A DNA stretch of 64,000 nucleotides from Pseudomonas svalbardensis (GTDB lineage: Bacteria > Pseudomonadota > Gammaproteobacteria > Pseudomonadales > Pseudomonadaceae), in contig NZ_CP125619.1 in NCBI RefSeq assembly GCF_030053115.1, positions 2,298,501 through 2,362,500 of the forward strand, given 5' to 3'. The translations under genes were made by a program, and so were the position numbers. Positions 19,340-26,935 of the stretch are shown piece after piece; position 1 is the first letter of the stretch; every line of letters begins with the position of its first letter. The notes beneath the pieces are model-generated. The model did not search any database. It had not been told where the DNA came from and was given only the letters and a program-made list of their open reading frames with translations.

Positions 19340-19962
19340 GTGATCAGATCAACCCTCGCCATCAGCTCGTCACCCCGGAGTTACTCAACGCCTACCGGTC
19401 GATCCCTTCATCAACCATCGGCCATTTTTCTGATCAGGGTTTCCTGCGGGGGATCAAGCCGCTGTTCAACGACATCCGCATGGTCGGTAATGTCGTCACC
19501 GTCAAAGTCTTCCCACCGGATGGCAGCATTTTGCGTGAAGCACTGTTGCTGAGTGAGCCGGGTGACGTGCTGGTGATCGAATGTGTGGGCGACGAGGAGT
19601 GTGGCTGCTGGGGTGAACTGCGCACCCTGGCCGGGCTGATCAAAGGGTTGGCCGGGGTGGTGGTATCGGGTGCGGTCACGGATGTCGGCGCATTGCGTCG
19701 CCATGGGTTGCCGATCTTTTGCCGGGACGTCAGTGCGTACACGACTCGCGGCATTGGCGCCCATGGGGAAGTCAATCAGTCGATCAATGTGGGCGGGGTT
19801 CGGGTGCAGCCGGGGGACCTGGCCATTGGTGATGATGACGGTGTCTTCATCCTCGATGCCCAGCGTGCGGCCGAGCTGCTTCCCGAGCTCTTGGCCAAAG
19901 AGGAAATGGACCAGCAGCGCAGGGCCGAGTTCTTGCAGAGGCTCAATCAGCGAAGGGGCTGA
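19336..19962 (+). CDS. RraA-family protein (possible oxaloacetate decarboxylase / HMG aldolase)
   Basis: A 208-residue member of the RraA/MenG-like fold. Conserved elements are GNVVTVKVFPPDGSILREAL, the loop CGCWGELRTLAGLIKGLAGV with the family's G-x-x-x-A-x-x-x-G-x-x-G pattern, the following VVSGAVTDVG with the aspartate, and NVGGVRVQPGDLAIGDDDGV. The family includes 4-hydroxy-4-methyl-2-oxoglutarate aldolase/oxaloacetate decarboxylase and the RNase E regulator RraA; the motif set favours the enzyme type. The ATG at 19336 overlaps the reductase stop (ATGA), and a strong terminator follows, so it is the last gene of the locus. Its role in siderophore metabolism is unknown. Confidence 0.78.
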   Translation: MSDQINPRHQLVTPELLNAYRSIPSSTIGHFSDQGFLRGIKPLFNDIRMVGNVVTVKVFPPDGSILREALLLSEPGDVLVIECVGDEECGCWGELRTLAGLIKGLAGVVVSGAVTDVGALRRHGLPIFCRDVSAYTTRGIGAHGEVNQSINVGGVRVQPGDLAIGDDDGVFILDAQRAAELLPELLAKEEMDQQRRAEFLQRLNQRRG

Positions 19963-19979
19963 CTTCCCGAGCTGAAATG

Positions 19980-20011
19980 AAAAGGGGCAACTGTGCAGTT
20001 GCCCCTTTTTT
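19980..20011. terminator. Strong intrinsic terminator ending the achromobactin operon
   Basis: A 14-base-pair stem (AAAAGGGGCAACTG with its complement) with a two-base loop and a run of T bases on the plus strand. A matching A run precedes it, so it can also stop the oppositely oriented oxidase transcript that converges here. Confidence 0.9.
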
Positions 20012-20023
20012 GCATCTAATCGG

Positions 20024-21307
20024 TCAGAAGCCGAGTTTGTCGCGCAGTCCGTAATACCAGGCGCCCAACGCAGCGAACGGTGTGCGCAGCAGTTGTCCGC
20101 CGGGGAACGGGTAGTGGGGCAGGTCGGCAAACGCATCGAAACGCTCAGCCTGGCCACGTAATGCTTCAGCCAACACCTTGCCCGCCAGGTGCGTGTACGT
20201 CACGCCATGGCCGCTGCAACCCTGGGAATAGTAGATGTTGTCGCCCAGGCGTCCGACCTGGGGAAGACGCGACAAGGTCAGCAGGAAATTGCCGGTCCAG
20301 GCGTAATCGATCTTCACGTCCTTGAGCTGCGGGAAGGCCTTGAGCATCTTCGGCCGAATTATCGCCTCGATGTTCGCCGGATCCCGCGCGCCATACACCA
20401 CGCCACCGCCGAAGACCAGGCGCTTGTCGCCAGTCAAACGGTAGTAGTCGAGCAGGTAGTTGCAGTCCTCGACGCAGTAATCCTGCGGCAACAGGCTCTT
20501 GGCCAATGCTTCGCCCAAGGGTTCAGTGGTGATCACCTGAGTCCCGCAGGGCATCGATTTGGCGGCCAGTTCCGGCACCAGATTACCGAGATACGCATTG
20601 CCCGCCACGATGATGAACTTGGCTCTGACCTTGCCCTGAGGCGTATGCACCACCGGACTCGCGCCGCGCTCGATGCGCACCGCCGGCGATTGCTCATAAA
20701 TAGTTCCGCCCAACGACTCCACAGCTGCGGCTTCGCCCAGTACCAGGTTCAGCGGATGAATGTGCCCGCCGCTCATGTCGAGCATGCCGCCGACGTATTG
20801 ATCGCAAGCGACCACTTCACGGATGCGACGCTGATCCATCAGTTCAAGCTGCGTGTGACCGAACCGCTCCCACAGACGCTTCTGGGATTCCAGATGGCCC
20901 ATGTGCTTGGCGGTAATGGCGGCGAATACGCCACCGTCCTTCAAGTCGCACTGGATATTATATTTGGCAACCCGCTCACGAATGATCCGCCCACCTTCGA
21001 ATGCCATCTGCCCCAGCAACTGAGCCTGCTTGGGACCGACACTGCGCTCGATCACATCGATGTCGCGGCTATAACTGTTAACGATCTGGCCACCGTTACG
21101 CCCCGACGCACCAAAACCTACCTTCGCGGCCTCAAGCACCGTAACCCGGAAACCGTTTTCCAGCAGAAACAGGGCAGAGGACAGACCGGTGTAACCGGCA
21201 CCGATCACACAGACATCAGTCTCTACGTCATCCTGCAAGGCCGGGCGCGGCGGAACCGCATTGGCCGATGCGGCGTAATAGGATTCCGGGTAGGGGGTGT
21301 TCGCCAT
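20024..21307 (-). CDS. FAD-dependent oxidoreductase, PuuB-like (gamma-glutamylputrescine oxidase family)
   Basis: A DAO-family flavoenzyme of 427 residues. The N-terminal Rossmann motif is DVCVIGAGYTGLSSALFLLE, followed by the FAD-contact GASGRNGGQI. Other typical pieces are GGHIHPLNLVLGEAAAVESL and, near the C-terminus, GCSGHGVTYTHLAGKVLAEA. The best relatives by pattern are gamma-glutamylputrescine oxidases and similar amine oxidases that make an aldehyde, ammonia and peroxide; Pseudomonas has several copies, so the substrate is not certain. It stands alone, converging on the siderophore terminator and divergent from tRNA-Val. Confidence 0.8.
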   Translation of the reverse strand: MANTPYPESYYAASANAVPPRPALQDDVETDVCVIGAGYTGLSSALFLLENGFRVTVLEAAKVGFGASGRNGGQIVNSYSRDIDVIERSVGPKQAQLLGQMAFEGGRIIRERVAKYNIQCDLKDGGVFAAITAKHMGHLESQKRLWERFGHTQLELMDQRRIREVVACDQYVGGMLDMSGGHIHPLNLVLGEAAAVESLGGTIYEQSPAVRIERGASPVVHTPQGKVRAKFIIVAGNAYLGNLVPELAAKSMPCGTQVITTEPLGEALAKSLLPQDYCVEDCNYLLDYYRLTGDKRLVFGGGVVYGARDPANIEAIIRPKMLKAFPQLKDVKIDYAWTGNFLLTLSRLPQVGRLGDNIYYSQGCSGHGVTYTHLAGKVLAEALRGQAERFDAFADLPHYPFPGGQLLRTPFAALGAWYYGLRDKLGF

Positions 21308-21449
21308 CCTGCAGCCTCTGTTTAATATATTTTACGAGTGCATCGATCCTACCCGAGATAAAAATCGACCGCCAGCCACCGCAAAATCTTCTTTGCAGCG
21401 GCAAAATTAAATATTTTGCATATTCATAGGGTTAGCTCGAAAAAAGGTG

Positions 21450-21477
21450 TTGACACCCCTCCGGAATTCCGTAGAAT
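21450..21477 (+). promoter_or_regulatory. Sigma-70 promoter of tRNA-Val
   Basis: A consensus -35 TTGACA (21450-21455) and a -10 TAGAAT (21472-21477) are separated by 16 bases. The -10 ends 13 bases before the mature tRNA, giving a very short 5' leader. Confidence 0.75.
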
Positions 21478-21490
21478 GCCGCCTCACAGC

Positions 21491-21567
21491 AGGCACGTAG
21501 CTCAGTTGGTTAGAGCACCACCTTGACATGGTGGGGGTCGTTGGTTCGAGTCCAATCGCGCCTACCA
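21491..21567 (+). tRNA. tRNA-Val (GAC anticodon)
   Basis: A 77-base cloverleaf with CCA encoded. The anticodon arm is CCACC, loop TTGACAT, GGTGG, giving GAC for valine. D-loop AGTTGGTTA and T-loop GGTTCGAGTCC are canonical. In the acceptor stem A5 faces C68 (AGGCACG against CGCGCCT), an A-C mismatch where the usual Pseudomonas gene, as I recall it, has G5-C68. The tRNA is probably still functional but the change is unusual. Confidence 0.95.
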
Positions 21568-21596
21568 AACAAAATCCGCTCTGCTGGGCGGTCTAG

Positions 21597-21626
21597 AAGG
21601 GCTCACCGAAAGGTGGGCCCTTTTTT
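21597..21626 (+). terminator. Intrinsic terminator after tRNA-Val
   Basis: Stem GGGCTCACC with loop GAAA and GGTGGGCCC, followed by six T bases. It lies about 30 bases after the tRNA CCA end. Confidence 0.85.
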
Positions 21627-21980
21627 GTTGTCTGCGATTTGCAAAACTTTTGCAAAACCCCACTCAAACGCCAGCTCGGCGCCCACCTCCAGATACTCGA
21701 CCTTCTTTTCGTCGTGTCTTCACTTTGCTGGTGGCCGCCGTAGCGCGGGTGGTGTCGTAGGGGAATGGGCGCGTGACAATGCAGGGGTATGATCGCAATC
21801 ACGATCGTGATCGTGACGATAGAGCGACTGAGTGCGCAGGCCATCGGCTAGCGAGAGACGGCGGTGACAGGCGCTCCTCGGGCCCAATGATCACCCGGTT
21901 TGCCGATTAGCTTCAGCGGCACGGGTTGCCAGTGATTCAGGCGTAAGATAGCGGTGCTACCTCATCAAAAGGAGCCGCAT
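21627..21980. other. Gene-poor stretch downstream of tRNA-Val
   Basis: About 350 bases with no supported gene. It contains a direct TTTGCAAAAC-like doublet at about 21637-21658 and a short palindromic cluster (ATCACGATCGTGATCGTGAC, near 21798-21817). Both could be debris from integration events next to a tRNA, but no integrase sequence was recognised here. Confidence 0.4.
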
Positions 21981-22175
21981 ATGATCGCCGACCAAATGAA
22001 CAAGCCGGTATCTGAGGACAGAGCTGTTTGGGATCAATACTTCTGCGCTGCGTTGATTGCGGAAAGCAATCTGACGGCACCGGTTGTAGGAGGGGCTACT
22101 CATGAAGACAGGCAGAACCTGTTGATTGAAAGGGCCAAAGCTCTCGCCGACAAGATGATGGAAAACAGAAAATAA
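21981..22175 (+). CDS. Small hypothetical protein (64 residues)
   Basis: The ATG at 21981 is preceded by AAAAGGAG, a strong ribosome site, and the frame ends just before a good terminator, so it looks like a real monocistronic gene. The sequence is acidic at the N-terminus and ends in a lysine-rich helix (LLIERAKALADKMMENRK). No signal peptide or membrane segment is seen. I do not recognise the family. Confidence 0.65.
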   Translation: MIADQMNKPVSEDRAVWDQYFCAALIAESNLTAPVVGGATHEDRQNLLIERAKALADKMMENRK

Positions 22176-22177
22176 CC

Positions 22178-22204
22178 AGAGCCCAGCCATCGCGCTGGGC
22201 TCTT
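22178..22204 (+). terminator. Terminator after the 64-residue gene
   Basis: A ten-base-pair stem AGAGCCCAGC/GCTGGGCTCT with a six-base loop and only a short T run. Possibly bidirectional, also facing the hydrolase gene at 22289. Confidence 0.7.
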
Positions 22205-22288
22205 CACATCTGGATCTCGGCATCATTGCAGCGCTTGCTGTCAGGCAGGGCAGAGGCATGGGTTTGGTCGCCTTTAACACCGAGAACC

Positions 22289-22996
22289 TCAAATACCTTC
22301 CAGCGTTTTCAAAAATGCTTGGATGTGTCTGGCCGCCTCTTCAGGCGCAACCTGAAGCAGGCAGTGCGGTGCTTCGATTTCAATGATTCGTGTATCACCG
22401 TTCATTGAAGAGACCCGCGTAGACGCTGTCCCGGGAACCACCGAATCATGCTTAGCGCGAAGGTAAATAGTCGGTACGCTGACTTGGGCGAGCTTGGCGG
22501 ATACGTCAACGGTAAGAACCGATCGTAGTCGTGAACGCATTACCGAAGGGCTCACTTGAGTGATGGCCTGGCGTAGCGCTGCGCGCAGGGCGCTCGTGGA
22601 AAACCGGCCGAGCAATACTTTGCTGATCCATCCGACAGGCGCAAGGCTGAGCGGCAGTGCGCCGAGCAAAAAACTCAAGTGACTGAATATTGGTCTTGGA
22701 TTGCGTGCGAATGTGCCGCACAGCACGAGTCCCAGCTGCTGGGGCGGTTGCCTGGCGCTCAGGGAAATAGCGATCGGTCCCGAGAAGGATTCACCCAGCA
22801 GTACGAATGGGCGGTCGGTCGGCAGCGACTCTCGGACCAGCGACTCCAGCGCTGTGTAGCTCAGCGGAATATTGGGGGGATAGGTGATGATTAGCGTATC
22901 GAATTCGCGCTCCATGCTGGATGCAAAGGCTGCGAACAATTCACCTGTTCCATCCATTCCAGGTAGCAGAACCAGCGTGGGAGTTGATCGATTCAT
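22289..22996 (-). CDS. Alpha/beta hydrolase
   Basis: An alpha/beta-fold hydrolase of 235 residues. The oxyanion-type HG-like turn is LLPGMDGTGELF. The nucleophile elbow is LLGESFSGP with serine at about residue 70; the fifth position of the usual G-x-S-x-G is serine instead of glycine. The acid is probably the aspartate of RAKHDSVVPG and the histidine that of EAPHCLLQVAPE. Substrate is unknown; the family includes small esterases and lipid hydrolases. It is monocistronic, with a broken DUF6124 remnant starting on the other strand immediately upstream. Confidence 0.78.
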   Translation of the reverse strand: MNRSTPTLVLLPGMDGTGELFAAFASSMEREFDTLIITYPPNIPLSYTALESLVRESLPTDRPFVLLGESFSGPIAISLSARQPPQQLGLVLCGTFARNPRPIFSHLSFLLGALPLSLAPVGWISKVLLGRFSTSALRAALRQAITQVSPSVMRSRLRSVLTVDVSAKLAQVSVPTIYLRAKHDSVVPGTASTRVSSMNGDTRIIEIEAPHCLLQVAPEEAARHIQAFLKTLEGI

Positions 22997-22999
22997 GTG

Positions 23000-23166
23000 T
23001 TCCGTCCTTGCCTGCGAATCGTTGGCGTCGGCCCAGCGTTATGACCAGTGATATCGCCGGCCAGATGGAAGGCCCGCAGCGCAAGACGATGCTGGTGCTG
23101 CAACAGGTGATCATGATGGGTGAGTTAGCGGTCAATCGCGTACTGGATAACCACAAGCCTGGGTAG
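23000..23166 (+). pseudogene. Remnant of a DUF6124-family (Pseudomonas) protein
   Basis: The frame from 23041 gives MTSDIAGQMEGPQRKTML and ends VNRVLDNHKPG. This matches the C-terminal half of the small DUF6124/DUF3077-type proteins common in Pseudomonas, which have S-L-A-S-A then G-P-Q-R then a hydrophobic helix and VNRVLD. Just upstream, removing one C near 23035 restores the family's CESLASASV. The N-terminal half is absent and the hydrolase gene starts there, so this is a truncated and frameshifted copy. Family identification is from memory of the motif. Confidence 0.6.
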
Positions 23167-23177
23167 TCGCCAGGCAC

Positions 23178-23206
23178 TGTAACGAGGGGATTGCCCCCTC
23201 GTTACA
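23178..23206 (+). terminator. Long hairpin after the DUF6124 remnant
   Basis: A 12-base-pair perfect stem TGTAACGAGGGG with its complement and a five-base loop. It lacks a U tract, so termination would be weak or Rho-assisted. It probably served the now broken upstream gene. Confidence 0.55.
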
Positions 23207-23297
23207 AATGTTGCATGAAGAGCATGAATCACTACTGGCGTGGTTCATCTCAACAGCGTCGGACCTGCGTGGTAGGTCCAACCAACTAAAACCAATC

Positions 23298-23510
23298 TTA
23301 CCTGGCGTTCAACTTCTTCAGTTCTTCATAAGTCGCCGACTGTACAAACCAGAAGCCGGAGATGATGCACCACGTCAGGGTGCCGGTAATGAAAACGCCT
23401 GCCCCGGACCAGAAGCCCTGAACGAAGATCATGACCACTGCGGCGATCCAGATAACGGCCAGTGCGACGTACAGAACTACGTTGTTTACGCCAATTACGA
23501 ACTCTTTCAC
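23298..23510 (-). CDS. Small two-helix membrane protein (70 residues)
   Basis: The GTG at 23510 follows AAGGAATTAGAC, a proper ribosome site. The product has two hydrophobic segments, NNVVLYVALAVIWIAAVVMI and GVFITGTLTWCIISGFWFV, separated by a short glycine/tryptophan turn, and a charged tail EELKKLNAR. A longer reading to 23759 would add an unlikely soluble extension. The function is unknown. It divides the hydrolase from the DUF2214 gene. Confidence 0.65.
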   Translation of the reverse strand: MKEFVIGVNNVVLYVALAVIWIAAVVMIFVQGFWSGAGVFITGTLTWCIISGFWFVQSATYEELKKLNAR

Positions 23511-23726
23511 GTCTAATTCCTTTTGAATGATTATCCTCTGACTCCTTACGCAAGGGCCAGTGAGCGGCATGATAGGGAGATAGCTGGCTGTTCGCCAGTC
23601 ATGTCGCCCTGAGCAGGCATGCTTCGAAAAAATTGCCCTCAGCCTGTAGGTGCCTGGCAGGCAGATTTCCAGAATTTGGACTACTACTGACAAGCCCATT
23701 TCCTTATCCCTGTCAGGAGCATCCCT

Positions 23727-24182
23727 ATGCTGTCTCACTGGTTTCTTGCGGCGATCCACCTCTTGGCTGTTGCCTTGGGCCTCTGGGCGGTGCTCACCCG
23801 AGGGGCGGCGTTAAGCCGCCTGGCCGTCGGTACGGCGCAGGTCCGCAGCGTGCTGGTTGCCGATAACGTATGGGGCATCTGTGCGGGTATTTTGCTGATC
23901 ACAGGTTTGATGCGGGCCTTCGGTGGGTACGACAAAGGCACCGACTATTACCTTCATCAGCCGTTGTTCCATCTGAAGATGACGCTGTTCGTGATCATTC
24001 TGCTGCTTGAAGTGGCACCAATGATCACCTTGATCAAGTGGCGGATCGCCTTGGGCAGGGGCGCTTCGATTGACCAGGGCCGAGCCAGGCTGTTTGCGCG
24101 CATCAGCCATATCGAAGCGCTGTTGTTGATGATGATGGTGATTGCGGCCACCGGCATGGCGCGCGGTGTGACCTTCGGCTAA
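23727..24182 (+). CDS. DUF2214-family membrane protein
   Basis: A 151-residue protein with four predicted membrane helices: HWFLAAIHLLAVALGLWAVL, VWGICAGILLITGLMRAFGG, HLKMTLFVIILLLEVAPMIT and EALLLMMMVIAATGMARG. Several histidines near membrane edges (positions 4, 11, 76, 82) are typical of DUF2214 proteins. AGGAG lies upstream of the ATG. No function is established for the family. Confidence 0.72.
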   Translation: MLSHWFLAAIHLLAVALGLWAVLTRGAALSRLAVGTAQVRSVLVADNVWGICAGILLITGLMRAFGGYDKGTDYYLHQPLFHLKMTLFVIILLLEVAPMITLIKWRIALGRGASIDQGRARLFARISHIEALLLMMMVIAATGMARGVTFG

Positions 24183-24310
24183 TAACGGCGTGATTCGTCG
24201 GGGTTAAAGCGAATAATCTGACAGCCACGGCGTGGCCGAAGCCGGTAGCATCGGCTTCACGTAATGGGGGGAGGAGGCGAGTGCTCAACAAAATGCCGAG
24301 CATGAATCTT

Positions 24311-24346
24311 TAGCCAGCCATTGCGCTGTAACGAACGGGCTGGCTA
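24311..24346 (-). terminator. Hairpin downstream of rsmE
   Basis: A nine-base-pair stem TAGCCAGCC/GGCTGGCTA with an 18-base loop, located 17 bases beyond the rsmE stop on the minus strand. The T content after it is modest. Confidence 0.45.
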
Positions 24347-24362
24347 CTGACTGCAACAGGAT

Positions 24363-24557
24363 TCAGGGAGTCTGCGGTTTGTCTGGAGCGGTGAGGCCAG
24401 CCTGAATGCGCTGATAGATTTCTTCGCGATGAACCGCAACGTCTTTCGGGGCATTGATGCCAATTCTGACTTGCTGGCCGCTAACGCCCAGAATGGTGAT
24501 CGTAATGTCATCACCAATATTTATGCTTTCACCGACTTTGCGGGTGAGTATCAGCAT
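24363..24557 (-). CDS. rsmE: CsrA-family RNA-binding regulator RsmE
   Basis: A 64-residue translational regulator of the CsrA/RsmA family, which binds GGA motifs in mRNA leaders and is titrated by the Gac-controlled RsmX/Y/Z RNAs. It starts [17 protein letters not shown] and contains the RNA-binding [18 protein letters not shown] with the key arginine of VHREEI. The C-terminal tail [10 protein letters not shown] resembles RsmE of P. protegens rather than RsmA. The ATG at 24557 has an AAGGAGAA ribosome site, itself a CsrA-type GGA, compatible with autoregulation. An upstream in-frame ATG would add ten residues not found in the family. Confidence 0.88.
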   Translation of the reverse strand: MLILTRKVGESINIGDDITITILGVSGQQVRIGINAPKDVAVHREEIYQRIQAGLTAPDKPQTP

Positions 24558-24807
24558 GGTCTTCTCCTTGATTGCTTTGTAGGGCACCTGATTCGGACAG
24601 TGCAGAGGTCGGTGGTATGTATAGATTAGTGCGAAGTCTCACGGTTTGGGTGCCTCTTTCTGACGCGCAGATGCTGCATTAATTCCCAAGGCGTAACTAT
24701 ACAGAGGCCGCAACCATCATTCTCGTTGTTTTCAGCCCATTTTGCGGCACTCGGGAAGTATTCATGGATGCTAAAATCGCCGCTTTAAGCATTTTGAGGG
24801 AAGCGTT

Positions 24808-25173
24808 GTGCGCAAAATGGTCTTGGTAATCGCGGTACTGGCGCTGGCGGGATGCGGTGAGGGCAAGCGTGTTGAGGCGCAAAAGCCGCAATCGGCAGCT
24901 GCGGCTGCACCTTCGGTGGTATCCGCGCCACAATGGGATCTCGAAGTTCGAGGCGAAACACCTCAGGCGGTCAGCGATTTGAGCGGCTGGCTGATTGAGC
25001 ACAGTTTTGTTTCCAATATCGTCAAGGAAAATGGAAAGACCCGGATTCTGCTCGGGCCATTCAGTTCGAAAGCAGAGGCCGAGGCCAAACAGACAGAAGT
25101 GCGCGCGGCGCTCACCCGCGCGAAGAAACAGAACATCGAATTGCTGGTCGTCGAACGTCCATTGACCCAGTAA
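24808..25173 (+). CDS. Lipoprotein with SPOR-like domain
   Basis: A 121-residue protein starting at GTG after GAGGGAAG. The signal ends in the lipobox LALAGC, so the mature protein is a lipoprotein anchored through the cysteine at about residue 16. An alanine-rich linker is followed by a region with the fold pattern of SPOR (peptidoglycan-binding) repeats, including ILLGPFSSKAEAEAKQTEV, typical of the G-P-F-x-x-x-x-x-A signature. It probably sits in the envelope and binds denuded septal glycan strands. The function is not otherwise known. Confidence 0.65.
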   Translation: MRKMVLVIAVLALAGCGEGKRVEAQKPQSAAAAAPSVVSAPQWDLEVRGETPQAVSDLSGWLIEHSFVSNIVKENGKTRILLGPFSSKAEAEAKQTEVRAALTRAKKQNIELLVVERPLTQ

Positions 25174-25273
25174 CGGTCGTATCCAGGGGGCTTTCGACGG
25201 AACGCCTTAAAGGGGATCCACATTGACTCGTTTCTAGACGTAGTCACTGTCGATTCCCTGTAGGAGTTCCCCC

Positions 25274-26185
25274 ATGGCCTCCGCCACCCCTTACAAAATA
25301 TTCGACGCAGTCCTGCGCCACAAAAAGATGCGGAGTCCTCATTTGATGCGCGTCACTCTGGCCGGTCCGATGGTTACCGAAATGGCGACCTGGTCACCCG
25401 ACCAGCGCGTGAAGCTGTTCTTTCCGGCTGTGGACGGTTCGCCTGCCAGGCTCTCTCATGGCGATGACTGGTACGCACGTTACCGCTCGATGCCGGTTGC
25501 CCAGCGCCCGGCGATGCGCACTTACACCATCCGACATTTGCGTGCCGAGCAGGGCGAAGTGGACATCGACTTCGTGTTGCACGGCGAAACCGGACCCGCA
25601 TCCCGTTGGGCAATTCATGCAGCGGCGGGTGAACCGATCCAGATCGTCGCACCTGATCGCCAGATTTCGGCGCAAGACGCGGGCGGTTTCGAATGGAAGC
25701 CGCCTCAACAGCTCAAACATCTGTTACTGGTCGCCGATGCCACGGCTTTACCCGCGGCGCTCGGCATTCTGGATGAGCTGGCAGCGCTTGCCGTACCACC
25801 GATAACCCAGGCGTTTTTTGAAGTAGACAGTGTGGACGATGCGTTGCCGGTTCCTGACTGGCCCGGACTTTCGGTGGAGTGGCTGATTCGAGATCACGCC
25901 ACCGTGACTGGAGCGGGTTCGCTGATGACCGACGCGGTCCGTCGGGCCATTCTGCCGTCATCCTCTTCGAAAGCATTCGAAACGGTGGAACTGGCGGAAG
26001 TCGATGTCGACGAAGACATGCTCTGGGAAACGTCCGAGTCTGTCGGTGATGGCTTCTACGGCTGGGTCGCCGGGGAAACGGTTGCAGTGATGAGTCTGCG
26101 CAAATACTTGATCAAGGAATGCGGCATTGCCAAGGAATCACTCAACCTCATGGGCTATTGGCGCTACAACAAAGTGGGCGGTTAG
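25274..26185 (+). CDS. Siderophore-interacting protein (FAD-dependent ferric reductase, ViuB-like)
   Basis: A 303-residue flavoprotein of the SIP family, which reduces ferric siderophores with NAD(P)H. The FAD-binding barrel has MRTYTIRHLR (R-x-Y-T/S motif) and GPASRWAIHAAAGEPIQIV. The NAD-binding half has HLLLVADATALPAALGILDE, and the C-terminal motif GWVAGETVAVMSLRKYLIKE with YWRYNKVGG closes the fold. An AGGAG site precedes the ATG, and a strong terminator follows. It is monocistronic and unlinked to the siderophore cluster, but may work with catecholate or hydroxamate chelates. Confidence 0.88.
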   Translation: MASATPYKIFDAVLRHKKMRSPHLMRVTLAGPMVTEMATWSPDQRVKLFFPAVDGSPARLSHGDDWYARYRSMPVAQRPAMRTYTIRHLRAEQGEVDIDFVLHGETGPASRWAIHAAAGEPIQIVAPDRQISAQDAGGFEWKPPQQLKHLLLVADATALPAALGILDELAALAVPPITQAFFEVDSVDDALPVPDWPGLSVEWLIRDHATVTGAGSLMTDAVRRAILPSSSSKAFETVELAEVDVDEDMLWETSESVGDGFYGWVAGETVAVMSLRKYLIKECGIAKESLNLMGYWRYNKVGG

Positions 26186-26191
26186 AAACGA

Positions 26192-26227
26192 ACAAAGGCC
26201 TCGGGCATTAAACCCGAGGCCTTTGTG
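26192..26227. terminator. Terminator between the SIP gene and endonuclease I
   Basis: A 14-base-pair stem ACAAAGGCCTCGGG with complement and a seven-base loop. It sits in a convergent gap and can serve both genes. Confidence 0.85.
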
Positions 26228-26241
26228 TTTTCAGCGTGCAC

Positions 26242-26931
26242 TTAACCGCAGGCTTTCATATCGACCGGGCCGACAAACTCGTTGCCGCGTCCCATGACGC
26301 ACGCCACGCTTTGGTTGCGCTGTCGTTCCCAGGCCTCTACCGGATAGGTTTTGTTCCAGGCTTCGTACAGTTGTCGATCCTGTTTCGACAGGCGCAGACC
26401 GTACTGCTTGCTCATGTAGAAATACGTTCGAGCGATCATGCCGCGTATGGACGGGCGGGGCATGACCTTCTTCGCCTTGAAGTCGACCTGAGTCAGGCAC
26501 GAGCCATATTGGCCCGACTGCACCGGCAACCAGCCGAAACTGAAGTTGCTGCGATCGCCATTCACCTCACCAATGCTCGGCACCAGGTTGTGCAGGTCGG
26601 CTTCGGCCTTCTGGTAGGTCGGATCGTAACGCGTGCAGTTCTTGCGCCCACCATCTTGCCAGCACTGACGCTGATGGCCGATCTGCCAGGCCGGAACAAT
26701 GTGCTCCCACTCGATGCGGGCAGCGCGCTTCGCGTTTTTGCGCGGTACGTAACCGCAGGCTGCGAGGTTGATTTTGTTGCCGGTGTATTTGCACCCGCAA
26801 TAGAACTCTGTGGATTGCGGTGCGTAGAGCTTCCAGGCAACTTTCTTGGCTTCGTTGAAGGTGCGTGGGGCGCCAGCCTGGGCGCCGAGGGTGATGAACA
26901 AAAACAGCAAAGCAAACCAGCGGACACTCAT
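26242..26931 (-). CDS. endA: Endonuclease I family nuclease (EndA-like)
   Basis: A 229-residue secreted/periplasmic nuclease that cuts double-stranded DNA. A signal peptide ends near TLGAQAGAP. The active site lies in ARIEWEHIVPAW (catalytic histidine) and the later HNLVPSIGEVNGDRSNFSF with the asparagine that binds the metal. Cysteines around FYCGCKY and QRQCWQ suggest disulfides. It lies four bases beyond the DUF1654 gene on the same strand, so the two form an operon downstream of a LexA box. Confidence 0.87.
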   Translation of the reverse strand: MSVRWFALLFLFITLGAQAGAPRTFNEAKKVAWKLYAPQSTEFYCGCKYTGNKINLAACGYVPRKNAKRAARIEWEHIVPAWQIGHQRQCWQDGGRKNCTRYDPTYQKAEADLHNLVPSIGEVNGDRSNFSFGWLPVQSGQYGSCLTQVDFKAKKVMPRPSIRGMIARTYFYMSKQYGLRLSKQDRQLYEAWNKTYPVEAWERQRNQSVACVMGRGNEFVGPVDMKACG

Positions 26932-26935
26932 TGAC

